Shown one piece after another: positions 7,577-16,908 of a stretch of DNA of 44,424 nucleotides. Origin of the DNA: Gemmatimonadota bacterium (lineage in GTDB: Bacteria; Gemmatimonadota; Gemmatimonadetes; Gemmatimonadales; GWC2-71-9); assembly GCA_016199245.1 (NCBI GenBank), contig JACQHC010000145.1:1-44424 (forward strand). The letters are read 5' to 3'. Below the pieces are notes generated by a model, which saw nothing but the letters and a program-made list of their open reading frames with translations, was not told the DNA's origin and did no database searches. Each line of letters opens with the position of its first letter. The stretch's first letter is position 1. Position numbers and translations under genes: made by a program.

Positions 7577-8836
7577 TTGCCGGCCGTGTCGTCCCTGCAC
7601 CCGTTGCCCGAGGGCAGCGTCACCAGCCCGAAGGGGTTCCTCGCGTCCGGCGTGCATGCCGGCTTGAAGGACGACGGCTCCGCGGATTTCGCGCTCCTCG
7701 TCAGCCAGCATCCCTGCACGGCCGCCGGCGTCTTCACGCAGAACCGGGTGCGCGCGGCGCCCGTGGTGTACGACGAGTCGGTGCTGAACGAACGCCCCGG
7801 GCGCCTGCGCGGCGTCGTCATGAACGCACGGGTCGCGAATGCGTGCACCGGCGAGCAGGGTCTGGCCGCAGCGGCCGACATGGCGCGCGCAGCCGAAGCG
7901 GCGCTGCAGCTCCCGGCCCGCTCGATGCTCGTGCTGTCGACCGGCGTGATCGGCGTGCCACTCCCCATGGACAAGATTGCGGCGGGGATCGCTGCGGCGG
8001 GGCCTCGGATGACTGCTGACGGCGGCGTGAGCGCCGCCCGGGCCATCATGACGACCGACACGCGGCCCAAGCACTGCGCGGTCCGTGTGGAGGCGGCGGC
8101 GGGCGCGGTGACCGTAGGCGGGATTGCCAAGGGCGCCGGCATGATCCACCCCAACATGGCCACCATGCTGGCGATTCTCACGACCGACGCGGCGGTGGAC
8201 GTGGGGACGTTGCGCGAGGTGTTGCGGCGCGTAGCCGACCGGACCTTCAACGCCATCACAGTGGACGGGGACACCAGCACCAACGACACCGTGCTGCTGC
8301 TGGCCAACGGCGCGAGCGGAGTGACGCTGGCGCGTGATCACGAGGCCGGCCGGGCGTTCGAGGAGGCCGTGGCGCACGTGGCGCGCGAGCTGGCGTTGAT
8401 GATCGTGCGGGACGGAGAAGGGGCCACGCGCTTCGTCGAGATCACGATCAGTGGCGCCTCCACGGAGTCGCTGGCGCGCGACGTGGGTCGCGCCATCGCG
8501 CGCAGCTCGCTGGTGAAGACGGCGGTCGCCGGCGGGGATCCCAACTGGGGGCGGATTCTCGCTGCGGCAGGCGCGGGTGGGTTTCCGATTGTGCCTGAGC
8601 GGTTACGGCTTGCGGTGCGGCGGCACGGGGACGGCGGCGGTTCCGGCGGTGGGTGGATCGTCCTCGCGGCGGGGGGAGCGGCGGCGTCCTACGACGAGTC
8701 CGCGGCCCGCGCGGTCTTCGCGAGCCCGGAGATCGCCATCCGGCTCGACCTGGGTATGGGCGGCGCCGAGGCGACGGTGTGGACGTGTGATCTGTCGGAG
8801 CAGTACATCCGGATCAACGCGCACTACCGATCCTGA
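7577..8836 (+). CDS. argJ: ArgJ, bifunctional ornithine acetyltransferase / N-acetylglutamate synthase
   Basis: A full-length ArgJ of about 419 residues. The autocleavage site KGAGMIHPNMATML is present; Thr196, the first residue of the beta chain, is the acyl-enzyme nucleophile. TGVIGVPLPM, KTAVAGGDPNWGRILAAAG and the C-terminal CDLSEQYIRINAHYRS are also diagnostic. The enzyme moves the acetyl group from N-acetylornithine to glutamate in arginine biosynthesis; whether it also uses acetyl-CoA cannot be read from sequence. Oddly, the usually conserved NSGNANACTG loop reads NARVANACTG here (residues 83-92). Start: TTG at 7577 or GTG at 7586; neither has a strong ribosome-binding site. No other arginine genes are nearby. 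Confidence 0.95.
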   Translation: MPAVSSLHPLPEGSVTSPKGFLASGVHAGLKDDGSADFALLVSQHPCTAAGVFTQNRVRAAPVVYDESVLNERPGRLRGVVMNARVANACTGEQGLAAAADMARAAEAALQLPARSMLVLSTGVIGVPLPMDKIAAGIAAAGPRMTADGGVSAARAIMTTDTRPKHCAVRVEAAAGAVTVGGIAKGAGMIHPNMATMLAILTTDAAVDVGTLREVLRRVADRTFNAITVDGDTSTNDTVLLLANGASGVTLARDHEAGRAFEEAVAHVARELALMIVRDGEGATRFVEITISGASTESLARDVGRAIARSSLVKTAVAGGDPNWGRILAAAGAGGFPIVPERLRLAVRRHGDGGGSGGGWIVLAAGGAAASYDESAARAVFASPEIAIRLDLGMGGAEATVWTCDLSEQYIRINAHYRS

Positions 8837-8840
8837 GACA

Positions 8841-8970
8841 ACAGGCGATGACGGGCGATCGCAGGCGATGTACGGCGATGACAGGCGATGTCAGCCTCCG
8901 TGCAATGGCCGTTGCGGTGCACAGAGGCCGAGATCGCCCGTCATCGCCTCTGATCGCCCGACATCGCCCG
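8841..8970. repeat. 10-bp-phased inverted repeat element, copy A
   Basis: Left arm: five consecutive 10-bp units (8841-8890) of the form NNNGGCGAT[G/C]. Right arm: four 10-bp units (8931-8970) of the same core inverted (NNATCGCCNN). An 18-bp stretch (8843-8860) is repeated perfectly in inverted orientation at 8932-8949. The element fills the gap between convergent argJ and the lipoprotein gene. It could fold into a long hairpin and act as a bidirectional terminator. See also 28521, 32781 and 34331. Confidence 0.85.
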
Positions 8971-8975
8971 GTGTT

Positions 8976-9488
8976 TCAGCGACGGCGCGGCGGAGCAGCC
9001 TCCGGCGCATTCTGAGACAGCTGCAGCGCCCAGATCTTCCAGTTGTTGTCGCCCGGCTCCTTGGTCCACACAGCGGTGCCCTGACCCGCGTACAACGTGC
9101 GGACCTCCGCCGTGTCGGTGACATCGGCGGAGTAGCCAAACGTCGTGAGCCCGAAGCGGCCGGTGATCACATCCGCTGTGAGGCTCTGAACTGCGAGGTT
9201 GATGTTGGCCGTTCGAGCAACGAACTCCGCCTGGGCCAGCTGTTCATCCCTCCAGCCGCGGGTGCGCCGGCCGCTGGGCCGCGCCACGGTGACCTCCGGT
9301 CCCTGGTAGTAGAGCCCCGCGAGCGAATCGGTGTTCTTGGCGTTCATCGCCCGTTCCCATTGGCGCAGGCGGTCGTGAAGCGCCTGCTCTTCGACCGCCC
9401 GGTCCTGCATGGAGAGTTGGTCGGACTGCCCGGCGCATGCCGAGAGCGCCATCGTTCCGGCCACCGCAATCACCCTGGACCACCGCAT
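8976..9488 (-). CDS. Lipoprotein with SnoaL-like / DUF4440-type domain
   Basis: The N terminus MRWSRVIAVAGTMALSAC is a lipoprotein signal with the acylated cysteine at residue 18. The remainder has the alpha+beta layout of the NTF2/SnoaL/DUF4440 fold: an opening helix (LHDRLRQWERAMNAKNTDSLAGLY), two further helices and closing strands (GTAVWTKEPGDNNWKIWALQLS). Members of this fold are either enzymes or small-ligand binders; no catalytic residues can be assigned. A GAGGGAAAC ribosome-binding site precedes the ATG. Probably periplasmic and membrane-attached. Alone between argJ and the first kinase. Confidence 0.75.
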   Translation of the reverse strand: MRWSRVIAVAGTMALSACAGQSDQLSMQDRAVEEQALHDRLRQWERAMNAKNTDSLAGLYYQGPEVTVARPSGRRTRGWRDEQLAQAEFVARTANINLAVQSLTADVITGRFGLTTFGYSADVTDTAEVRTLYAGQGTAVWTKEPGDNNWKIWALQLSQNAPEAAPPRRR

Positions 9489-9742
9489 GTTTCCCTCTCA
9501 GTTCCCGTCCACGGCGGTATAAGGTAGGGCCGGGGACTGGTGCGTCAATGCAACGGTCAGCAGGCGGTGGTCCGCACTCAGGGCAAGCCGCCCCCAGACG
9601 AGCGGGCACAAGCATCGACCGCACTCGTGAAACGGGCGCGCTGAGCCGGTGGGCTTGGCCGACGCTGCGGTGAAGCACGGTTGGGGGCCTGGCCTCCGAG
9701 GGGGCCGCGCCGTACAGTATTCCGTTCCGTGACTGGCGGTAC

Positions 9743-10570
9743 ATGCGGCGCCCGAGCTTGAGCGACATCCAACACGCCCTAGCGGGCCGCTACGAAGTGG
9801 ACCGGCAGCTGGGCCGCGGCGGCATGGCGACGGTGTACCTCGCCGTTGACCGTGTGACCGGCCGGCAGGTAGCGGTCAAAGTGCTGCTGCCCGAGTTGGC
9901 CGTGACGGTGGCGGCCGACCGGTTCCAGCGCGAAGTCGCCATTCTTTCCAAGTTCAGTCACCCGAACATCCTCCCCCTGCTCGACTCCGGGGCGGACGGG
10001 TCGTTCGTGTATTTCGTGATGCCGTACGCCCACGGCGACTCGCTCCGCGCGCTGCTCAACCGGGAGCCGCAGCTGTCGGTGGACCGCACGCTGGCGATTG
10101 CCCGCGACATCGCCGCGGGTCTCGACTACATGCACGCGAACAACGTGGTGCATCGCGACATCAAGCCGGAGAATGTGTTGTTCGATGAGGGCCGGGCGGT
10201 CCTGTGTGATTTCGGCGTGGCGCGGGCGATCGTGGCGTCCACCGGCGACTCGATTTCCTCGAGCGGGCTCATCATCGGAACGCCCGCATACATGAGCCCG
10301 GAGCAGGCAGAGGGCCACAGTGATCTCGACGCGCGGAGCGACATCTACTCGTTCGCGTGCCTTATCTACGAGATGCTGGCGGGCGAGCCGCCGTTCACGG
10401 GGCGGACGGCGCAGGTGGTGATCGCAAAGCAAGTTAAGGAGCGGCCGCCGAGCCTAGGAGTGGTGCGGCCGGACGTGCCCGCGGATCTCGGCGCTGCGCT
10501 AGAGCGGGCTTTGGCCAAAGACCCCAAAGCGCGCCCGCGGTCTGGGAGTGAGTTGGTCACACGGTTCTAG
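9743..10570 (+). CDS. Hanks-type Ser/Thr protein kinase, kinase domain only (275 aa)
   Basis: All kinase landmarks are present: glycine loop GRGGMATV (24-31), VAVK lysine 46, HRDIKPEN (137-144), DFG (156-158) and activation-segment end SPE (185-187). The protein ends right after the kinase fold, with SGSELVTRF, and has no membrane helix or sensor region, unlike the two large kinases at 13616 and 17561. It is either a naturally soluble kinase or the remaining half of a longer one. It may phosphorylate the neighbouring kinases or their partners; that is inference from position only. ATG at 9743 has no clear SD. The 260 bp that follow hold no gene I can support. Confidence 0.9.
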   Translation: MRRPSLSDIQHALAGRYEVDRQLGRGGMATVYLAVDRVTGRQVAVKVLLPELAVTVAADRFQREVAILSKFSHPNILPLLDSGADGSFVYFVMPYAHGDSLRALLNREPQLSVDRTLAIARDIAAGLDYMHANNVVHRDIKPENVLFDEGRAVLCDFGVARAIVASTGDSISSSGLIIGTPAYMSPEQAEGHSDLDARSDIYSFACLIYEMLAGEPPFTGRTAQVVIAKQVKERPPSLGVVRPDVPADLGAALERALAKDPKARPRSGSELVTRF

Positions 10571-10830
10571 GCTCGGCAAGCCGATTCCATACCGCGCACA
10601 AAAACGTCTCGGACCCACTCCCGTGAAGAAGAATCACTGGGCGAGGGGCACGCATCTCATGTGCGGACGTCCCAGGCCAGCGCGGTAACAATGGGTGGGT
10701 TAGAGAGTTGGCCGGGGTGCGGGGCCGAACACGGATTCGGTCCAGCCGGCCTCCTAGCGGTGGTCCCCGCCACGCTCCATCTTGGTGCTCATCCTCAGGG
10801 CGGGATCTTCATGCGAAACGAGTCGACCGG

Positions 10831-12375
10831 ATGAAGCGTGCCGGGCTGCGGGGCAGCGTCACGCGTCGGCGAGTCCTCCCAGCAGCACTGCTCGTTACAA
10901 CTGCCTGCTGCAACAACCGGTGCACGGGAGAGCGATGCGAGCCCGATCCCCAACCGACAATTGGTGAGATCGCAATCGTTCCGCCTGCTGTGCTGGCTGG
11001 CGCCAATCAGGTGGTCGAGCTACGAGCGCAATTGTGGGATCAAGATGGGGTCAGCCTCCCCGAGTGGCGGGCGGCGAGCGTCTCCTGGACGATCGGGGCG
11101 ACGTCGCAAGTCGGGGCCAGGATCCCGGTTCGAGCACCCGCAGGCCCCGGGTCGATGTCCGTCGTTGCGTCAATCGACGGCCACCAGGCGACAGCCACCG
11201 TCACCGTTGTAGCGGCAGCTAATCCGTCGGGACTCGACCGAATTGTCGCTAACCCGTCGAGCGCGCCACTCGTCGCGCTCGTGGACGGGATGGCGGGCTC
11301 AACGTGGCGGAGCGACACGCTGATCACGTTTGTAGACGAGGGGCTGCTCGATGCGTTTGGCCCTGCCTGCGCAGGCGCCGCGCCGTGCGGCGAAGTAATC
11401 CTCTTTGGGGCCACGCAGGAGGTCGGCTACATCGACCACACTTCTCAGGCCGAAGCCGCCGTGACAGCCAGCGAAACCGACATCGGGGCGGTTAACGTCA
11501 CCGCTCGATTGAAGTGGTCGTCCAGTGAAGACACGGTGACGTTCAGAAGCGTCCGCCTCCGAACGGAGACGGCATGGGAACCGCTCAACTCGCCTATCAA
11601 AGTGCCGCTCACCGTGTGGATCGCAGCCGCGGGCGGGACCCTGACCGGCACGAGCACCGCAGACGCGGAGTGTCCACCTGATGGCGACCTGGTGGCATGC
11701 GTGGTAAGCAAACACCTCGATGTCGCCTCCGAGCTGTACGCCGCCGCACTATCAGGGATCGTGTTCGGAGCGACCGTGATGATCGGCGATCCGACCGACA
11801 TTGCGTTCTCGCTTCCGCTGGCACTGGGAGCAGGATGGAAGTGTCCTGTAGAGGTTCGATCGCAACTCGATGGGATCGTCGCCTCTGCCGGGGCGAACCC
11901 GATGGTCGTGTTCAGGAAGTCGAGTTTCAACGCGTTCTATGTCCAGGGGATTAGGAAATACGTTGGTGAGAATCCTTGGCCGGAGGAGCCCCCAGGTTTC
12001 GCCTGTCCACCAGACGATAACGGCGTGATCATCATGGTCGCGTGGGCTCCGAACGACTACGCAACCCTGCGCCACGAACTCGGTCATGCCCTGGGGTTGC
12101 TGCAGCCCAGCGCGGGCCATACGATCGGGCTCAATGGATTCGACGCGAGCAACATCATGTGGTCGTACGACAGCCCGGACGTCACCGCGCCCCGCTCGCA
12201 GCTTTCTCTCGGCCAGGCGTTCAGGCTGAGCGCCCATGATTCGGCTTGGGTCAATCGTGCCGGGCTCAGAGCCGGAAGGACCAAACACTGCCAGGAGTCG
12301 TTCCAAGCAGACGGTAACCTGCAGGTCGACGTCCCTTGCCCTCGCCTGGGCCGACAACTCGTGGCTCCACCGTGA
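10831..12375 (+). CDS. Exported metzincin-like zinc metalloprotease candidate
   Basis: 514 residues from the ATG at 10831. The leader (VTRRRVLPAALLVTTACC) is a signal peptide with a twin-arginine-like RRR and cysteines 26-27 in an imperfect lipobox. Residues about 38-125 look Ig-like/BIG2-like (IGEIAIVPPAVLAGANQVVELRA, then SWTIGA, then ATVTVVAA). Near the C terminus is HELGHALGL (H415, E416, H419), with a Met-turn-like NIMW about 25 residues later, as in metzincins. The third metal ligand of HExxHxxGxxH is Gln425 instead of His. Its stop overlaps the next gene's GTG. Codon third positions look less GC-rich than in surrounding genes by eye. Confidence 0.7.
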   Translation: MKRAGLRGSVTRRRVLPAALLVTTACCNNRCTGERCEPDPQPTIGEIAIVPPAVLAGANQVVELRAQLWDQDGVSLPEWRAASVSWTIGATSQVGARIPVRAPAGPGSMSVVASIDGHQATATVTVVAAANPSGLDRIVANPSSAPLVALVDGMAGSTWRSDTLITFVDEGLLDAFGPACAGAAPCGEVILFGATQEVGYIDHTSQAEAAVTASETDIGAVNVTARLKWSSSEDTVTFRSVRLRTETAWEPLNSPIKVPLTVWIAAAGGTLTGTSTADAECPPDGDLVACVVSKHLDVASELYAAALSGIVFGATVMIGDPTDIAFSLPLALGAGWKCPVEVRSQLDGIVASAGANPMVVFRKSSFNAFYVQGIRKYVGENPWPEEPPGFACPPDDNGVIIMVAWAPNDYATLRHELGHALGLLQPSAGHTIGLNGFDASNIMWSYDSPDVTAPRSQLSLGQAFRLSAHDSAWVNRAGLRAGRTKHCQESFQADGNLQVDVPCPRLGRQLVAPP

Positions 12376-13691
12376 CCGGAGGCTGGTGGGGACCACTAGT
12401 GAGCATCGTGCTCATTACGGCCTGCGGCCTGACGCCGGAGGAGTACGAGGCGATTGACGCCTGGCTACACTGCACCGAGTGCATCGACGGTGAACGCGCC
12501 AGGGTCGATTCTATCGGCGAGCGAGCGGTGCCGACCATCGCCCGGGCCCTCATTGGTCCGTCAGACGGACGGATCCGGATCATGCGCCAGAAGCTCGAAG
12601 CGGACTATCAGTCGTTCGGAAACACCGCCCTCACGGCGGACCAATACATCGATAGCGTGATGCTCCGCAATTTCGTGGCAACGTACCAGAAGCGAGCGGC
12701 CATCTCACTAGGTGACGTCGGAGGCGACCGCGCTCAGCGCGCCCTGCAAGCGGCATTGGATTCAGGCACGCAGCGAGGCTATCGAACAGACGTAATCGCG
12801 GTCATCACTGCGGTACACGCAGGCTTCGGGAAGCCGGAATTCACCGGTGTAGTGAGCGCCATCGGCGTTCGGTTCAACGACACGGTGAAGGTGCGTGAGG
12901 GCGGTCAGGCGTGGGACGGTGACGAGACGGTCGTCCTGAACGGCGCGCCGTTCCCCCGAGATCTCGTGGTCAACCGATGGGAAGACTCCCTCAGCTTCGT
13001 GGCGGTAGGTGGGGCGGGGACCTATCTCCTGTCCATCACTGGCCTGGGCTCGCCGACCGATACGCAGGTCGCCCCGCTCGACATCGTTTCTGTCCGCTAC
13101 GAAGCGCACCCGGCTGCAACGGCCCCGCTAGTGACCCCACCGGCCTCGCTCCATCTGGCCCTGCCCACTCGTCCCGGTGACTCCACCGATTACTTCAAGT
13201 TTCAACCCCCTGCCCAGCTGAACGTGACCGCCACGGTGGAATCTCCGGGCCTCGAAGCTCCGTCCTTGGCGTGGTTTGAATGTGGTCCGCAGGGCCTGGC
13301 CCCCGTCGGACCGCCGGGCACGCTCGGCGGCGTCGTGGTGAACGAGACCGGCACCCCGGCTAGCGGGGCCGAGGTCAGAATCGCCGGCACTGCCGTCGGC
13401 GTCGTCACTGACGGTCTGGGGCGATTCTCATTCGTCTCCCCTTCGTCTGGACTCGGCCTCGTTGGTGTTAGGGTGTCCTCCCTCGGCTATCGAACGTCTG
13501 AGTATCGCCTGCAGGTTGGAGAGGGGGCGGCTCGCGTCGCACTCGTTCCAGGGAACGCGACCGAAGCAACCGGACGCACGTTGCGTGTTTCCGGGGTCTC
13601 AGTCCCGGCCGGAGAATGCTGGCTCTTGCAGGTTGGCGTCCGGAGCGGAGGCGCCGTGCGAATCATCAGACTACAAGTCACGTCACCCTGA
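12372..13691 (+). CDS. Lipoprotein with HEAT-like and carboxypeptidase-regulatory-like domains
   Basis: GTG at 12372 overlaps the previous stop (GTGA) and gives a clean lipoprotein signal (VSIVLITAC, Cys18). Residues about 25-160 contain helical HEAT-like repeats (ERAVPTIARALIG; RAAISLGDVGGDRAQRALQAAL). A beta-rich middle follows (GGAGTYLLSITGLGSP). Residues 310-385 are a carboxypeptidase-D regulatory-like beta sandwich (GGVVVNETGTPASGAEVRIAG, then TDGLGRFSF and VSSLGYRTSEY). A surface adaptor or ligand-binding role is suggested, with no enzyme motif. It lies between the metzincin-like gene and the receptor kinase, overlapping the latter by up to 75 bp, which suggests one operon. Confidence 0.65.
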   Translation: MTGGWWGPLVSIVLITACGLTPEEYEAIDAWLHCTECIDGERARVDSIGERAVPTIARALIGPSDGRIRIMRQKLEADYQSFGNTALTADQYIDSVMLRNFVATYQKRAAISLGDVGGDRAQRALQAALDSGTQRGYRTDVIAVITAVHAGFGKPEFTGVVSAIGVRFNDTVKVREGGQAWDGDETVVLNGAPFPRDLVVNRWEDSLSFVAVGGAGTYLLSITGLGSPTDTQVAPLDIVSVRYEAHPAATAPLVTPPASLHLALPTRPGDSTDYFKFQPPAQLNVTATVESPGLEAPSLAWFECGPQGLAPVGPPGTLGGVVVNETGTPASGAEVRIAGTAVGVVTDGLGRFSFVSPSSGLGLVGVRVSSLGYRTSEYRLQVGEGAARVALVPGNATEATGRTLRVSGVSVPAGECWLLQVGVRSGGAVRIIRLQVTSP

Positions 13692-16561
13692 CGTTGCAAA
13701 CCGGTCACACCGAGGCGGAGGAGCTGGCGGGCAGGCTCCGCGAGGCCCTCGGCGACCGTTATACCCTGGCAGGCGAACTCGGGCGCGGTAGTATGGCCAT
13801 CGTGTACCGGGCCTTCGATCTGCGCCACGGTCGGGACGTCGCCATCAAAGTCCTGCGGCCTGAATTACGGATGACGGTGACCACTGATCGATTCCTCCAA
13901 GAGATCCGCATCGCAGCGCAATTGCAGCACCCTCACATCCTGCCCTTGCACGACTCCGGGCACGCCGCCGGCCTGTTGTACTACGTCATGCCGTACGTCC
14001 AGGGCGAATCGCTGCGGCAGCGGTTGGTGCGCGAACAGCAGCTGCCGATTGCCGAGGCCATCCGTATCGTCCGCGAAGTGGCCAGCGCCCTGGCATATGC
14101 GCACGACCAGGGTGTGGTCCATCGTGATATCAAGCCCGAGAACATCCTGTTTTCCTCGGGTCAGGCGATAGTCACCGACTTTGGCATCGCTCGCGCGATT
14201 GTGGAAGCCGGCGGCGAACGGGTCACGGAGTCCGGCTTGGCCGTGGGAACGCCCGCCTACATGAGCCCCGAGCAGGCCGGCGGCGAAGCACGGGTCGACG
14301 GCCGAAGCGACATCTACGCACTCGGCTGTGTCCTTCACGAGATCCTGGTGGGTGAACCGCCGTTCACCGGGCCCACGCCACAAGCTGTTCTCGCCAGGCA
14401 CATGCATGAGCGCCCACCCTCGCTGAGCGTGGTGCGGCCACAGGTGGCCCCGGAACTAGAGGAGATCGTCAACCAGGCCCTCGCGAAGATCCCTGCCGAT
14501 CGATTCTCCAGCGCCGCTGAGTTTGCACAAGCGCTCTTCCTCGTGGAGGATACCGCCCGCCTCCGGCGTCTGCGAACCCGCCGGAAACTGGCACGCTTCG
14601 CGATCGCCGGGACCGTCGCCGCGGCGGGTGGGCTCGGCCTGTGGCTCACACTGCCCCGCGGACAGCCACGCTTCGATCCGAACCGGGTCATCGTCTTCCC
14701 GCTGGTTGAGCGAGGGTTTGCGACCGCCGAGTCCGGTGTTGGCTATGATGTCGCGCTCATGATCGGTGCAGCGCTCGAACACACGGATCCGTTGAAGTGG
14801 ATTGATGGATGGCAGTATCTGGACGAGCGGCGCCGCTCGGACGTGGGTCTGCTGACCCTCCGCGCCGCCCGGGCCACTAGCAGGGAGCGGAGAGCACGCT
14901 ATTTCCTCGAAGGAGTAGTTCGTCGAGACGCCGACTCCGCGGCCGTAGTGCTTCGACTTCACGACGCAGCGGGGGATTCAGTCATCTCGCAAGAGACCGC
15001 GACGGGCGCGGCTGGCGGCGTGCCGGCCTACCAACTCGGTCTCACGGCCATCCGACGGCTCCTCCCAAGACTACTCGCCCCGGACCGAGGAATCGAACTC
15101 GGTCCGCTAAGCAACCGCAGACCGGCGGCGATTGCGCTGTGGATTCAGGGCGAGCGTGAGTACCGCCGCGCCCAGTTCGCCCCCGCCCTGGGGTTGTATC
15201 GCCGAGCCGTGCACGAGGACTCGAACCTCGTGTTCGCGGCGGTGAAAGGAGCACAAGCCGCCAGCTGGATCCACTCCCTGACGGAGGCGAAGGAGCTTCT
15301 GGCCGTGGCTTTGGCTCGGGACACGCTGCTCCCCCTTCGGTACCGCTCCTTTGCGCGGGGGCTCCAGGCGTATCTCACAGGGGAGGCGGATTCCGCGCTG
15401 GTCTGGCTGGAGCAGGCCCTCAAGACTCAAGGCGAATGGGAAGAAGCGTATACCGCCCTAGGCCAACTTTTCCACCAGTTGTTTCCGTCTCGAGCGCCGT
15501 TGGACTCCCTGGCTGAAGCCGCGTTCACGGCGGCGTTATCGGTCGACAGCAGCTTCACTCCACCAATGTTCCACCTGCTCGACATTGGACTCCGACGAGG
15601 AGACACGCGTCGAGCGCGTTCCTTGATGGAACGCGTCCGGCGGGCCGACCCCGACAGCACCCTGGAGCGCAGAGCCACGATCATGCTCGAGTGCGTCGAG
15701 CGCGGTCCGAACGACGTCGACTGGGAGGCATACGCCCGGAGCAACATGATCGCCCTGCTCTCTGGGGCAAAGGCCCTGTCCGTTTCGGGAGCGCAACCGA
15801 CATGCGGGGAAGCAGCTTTTCGGGCCATTCTCGCCGGCGACTCAGCCGCGTACCGCTGGGGAGCGTTGCTCGGGCTCAACGGCTTGATGGCGGCTCAAGG
15901 TCGCACCGCTGAGGTCACTTCGTTACTGGATTCCGCGATCACAGCCGGGACGTCGCAAGCGCTCTGGCTCTACGTACTGAATGCCGCAGCCGGACTCCCC
16001 GTCCGGGCACGGGCGGCGGCCATGGAGGCATTCGCGCGCCAGCGCTATGGAGACGCCTATCAAGGCGCCGGGCCGCACACCGCGTGGCTGCTCGGAATTT
16101 GGCACGCGGGCTTCGGGAGCATAGAGGCGTTAGCCAGGCTCCACCGCGACCTGGAGAATCGCGCCGCCACGACGGGCTCGCGGCTGCCGCGCCTGTTGGC
16201 GGACGCCCTCGCCGGGCACCTCGCGCTCGCGCGCGGTGACACAGCGGATGCCATCGCCAGGCTCCGCTCGCTCCGGCCGAACGTCCCCAGCGACTCCCTC
16301 ACCTGGTCCCTTTGGGAATCGCTGCCGGTCGAACGGTTGAAACTCGCGCGCCTATTGCTGGCTCGGGGCGAGCACGCCGAAGCCCTGCGCGTTGCGGCGG
16401 CATTCGACCATCAGCAACCCATCGTTTACCTACCGTTTCTCCCAGCGAGCCTCGCCCTACGGCTTCAAGCGGCGCAGGCCCTCGGGAGGTCCCAGCTGGC
16501 GTCGACCTATCGGATACGTCTGCTGAAGCTCGGCCGCGCCGACCTGGCCGGCCCGTCGTGA
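13616..16561 (+). CDS. Membrane Ser/Thr kinase with large TPR-like C-terminal region
   Basis: Kinase landmarks: GRGSMAIV (56-63), Lys78, HRDIKPEN (169-176), DFG (188-190), SPE (217-219). A single transmembrane helix at about 326-346 is followed by a roughly 630-residue extracytoplasmic region. This starts with a small alpha/beta segment (NRVIVFPLVERGF) and continues as TPR-like helical pairs (for example SAVRRARF-type and ALVWLEQALKTQGEWEEAYTALG). The layout suggests a sensor outside the inner membrane and a kinase inside. The paralogue at 17561 shares the whole architecture, including the C-terminal YLPASLALR motif. ATG 13616 is the listed start; TTG at 13694, just after the upstream stop, would remove an atypical 26-residue leader. 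Confidence 0.9.
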   Translation: MLALAGWRPERRRRANHQTTSHVTLTLQTGHTEAEELAGRLREALGDRYTLAGELGRGSMAIVYRAFDLRHGRDVAIKVLRPELRMTVTTDRFLQEIRIAAQLQHPHILPLHDSGHAAGLLYYVMPYVQGESLRQRLVREQQLPIAEAIRIVREVASALAYAHDQGVVHRDIKPENILFSSGQAIVTDFGIARAIVEAGGERVTESGLAVGTPAYMSPEQAGGEARVDGRSDIYALGCVLHEILVGEPPFTGPTPQAVLARHMHERPPSLSVVRPQVAPELEEIVNQALAKIPADRFSSAAEFAQALFLVEDTARLRRLRTRRKLARFAIAGTVAAAGGLGLWLTLPRGQPRFDPNRVIVFPLVERGFATAESGVGYDVALMIGAALEHTDPLKWIDGWQYLDERRRSDVGLLTLRAARATSRERRARYFLEGVVRRDADSAAVVLRLHDAAGDSVISQETATGAAGGVPAYQLGLTAIRRLLPRLLAPDRGIELGPLSNRRPAAIALWIQGEREYRRAQFAPALGLYRRAVHEDSNLVFAAVKGAQAASWIHSLTEAKELLAVALARDTLLPLRYRSFARGLQAYLTGEADSALVWLEQALKTQGEWEEAYTALGQLFHQLFPSRAPLDSLAEAAFTAALSVDSSFTPPMFHLLDIGLRRGDTRRARSLMERVRRADPDSTLERRATIMLECVERGPNDVDWEAYARSNMIALLSGAKALSVSGAQPTCGEAAFRAILAGDSAAYRWGALLGLNGLMAAQGRTAEVTSLLDSAITAGTSQALWLYVLNAAAGLPVRARAAAMEAFARQRYGDAYQGAGPHTAWLLGIWHAGFGSIEALARLHRDLENRAATTGSRLPRLLADALAGHLALARGDTADAIARLRSLRPNVPSDSLTWSLWESLPVERLKLARLLLARGEHAEALRVAAAFDHQQPIVYLPFLPASLALRLQAAQALGRSQLASTYRIRLLKLGRADLAGPS

Positions 16562-16584
16562 GCAACTCTCAAGAGGAGGCTGCG

Positions 16585-16830
16585 ATGTCAACCGCGGAGA
16601 AGCTGGTCGTAGGATTCCTGGTACTTGTGCTAGCAGTGTGGAATGTCGTCCTAACCATGGAGACGGGCCAGATCAATCGCAACGGACGGGAATTGACGGC
16701 GTGGGCCAACGACTCGTTGGTCGTGGCTTGGGCTCGCCAGACTCATGCAGTAGTGTCCACGCTACACATCCAGGCTAACCCTGGCGGCAGCATGCACAAC
16801 CCGCCGCCCCCGCCACCCGATTGGGAGTAG
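16585..16830 (+). CDS. Small membrane protein with C-terminal poly-proline tail, copy 1 (81 aa)
   Basis: A strong SD (AAGAGGAGG, 16571-16579) lies 5 nt before the ATG and 24 nt after the kinase stop. Residues 6-24 form one hydrophobic helix (KLVVGFLVLVLAVWNVVLT); then comes a polar segment with INRNGRELTAWAND and two more tryptophans, and finally a run of six prolines ending DWE. The duplicated gene at 16909 keeps the same length, tryptophans and ending despite many substitutions, so selection appears to act on the protein. A cognate partner or substrate of the upstream kinase is plausible. No known family recognised. Confidence 0.7.
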   Translation: MSTAEKLVVGFLVLVLAVWNVVLTMETGQINRNGRELTAWANDSLVVAWARQTHAVVSTLHIQANPGGSMHNPPPPPPDWE

Positions 16831-16908
16831 GCACTGCGCGGGCGTCTGTCGAAGCTCGGCCGCGCCGGCCTAGCTGGCCCGTACCGAGCAACTCTCAAGA
16901 GGGCTGCG

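Noticed and set aside
8841-8970. CRISPR array
   Set aside because: The units are 10 bp with no spacers of 30-40 bp, and the arms are inverted; no cas genes are nearby.
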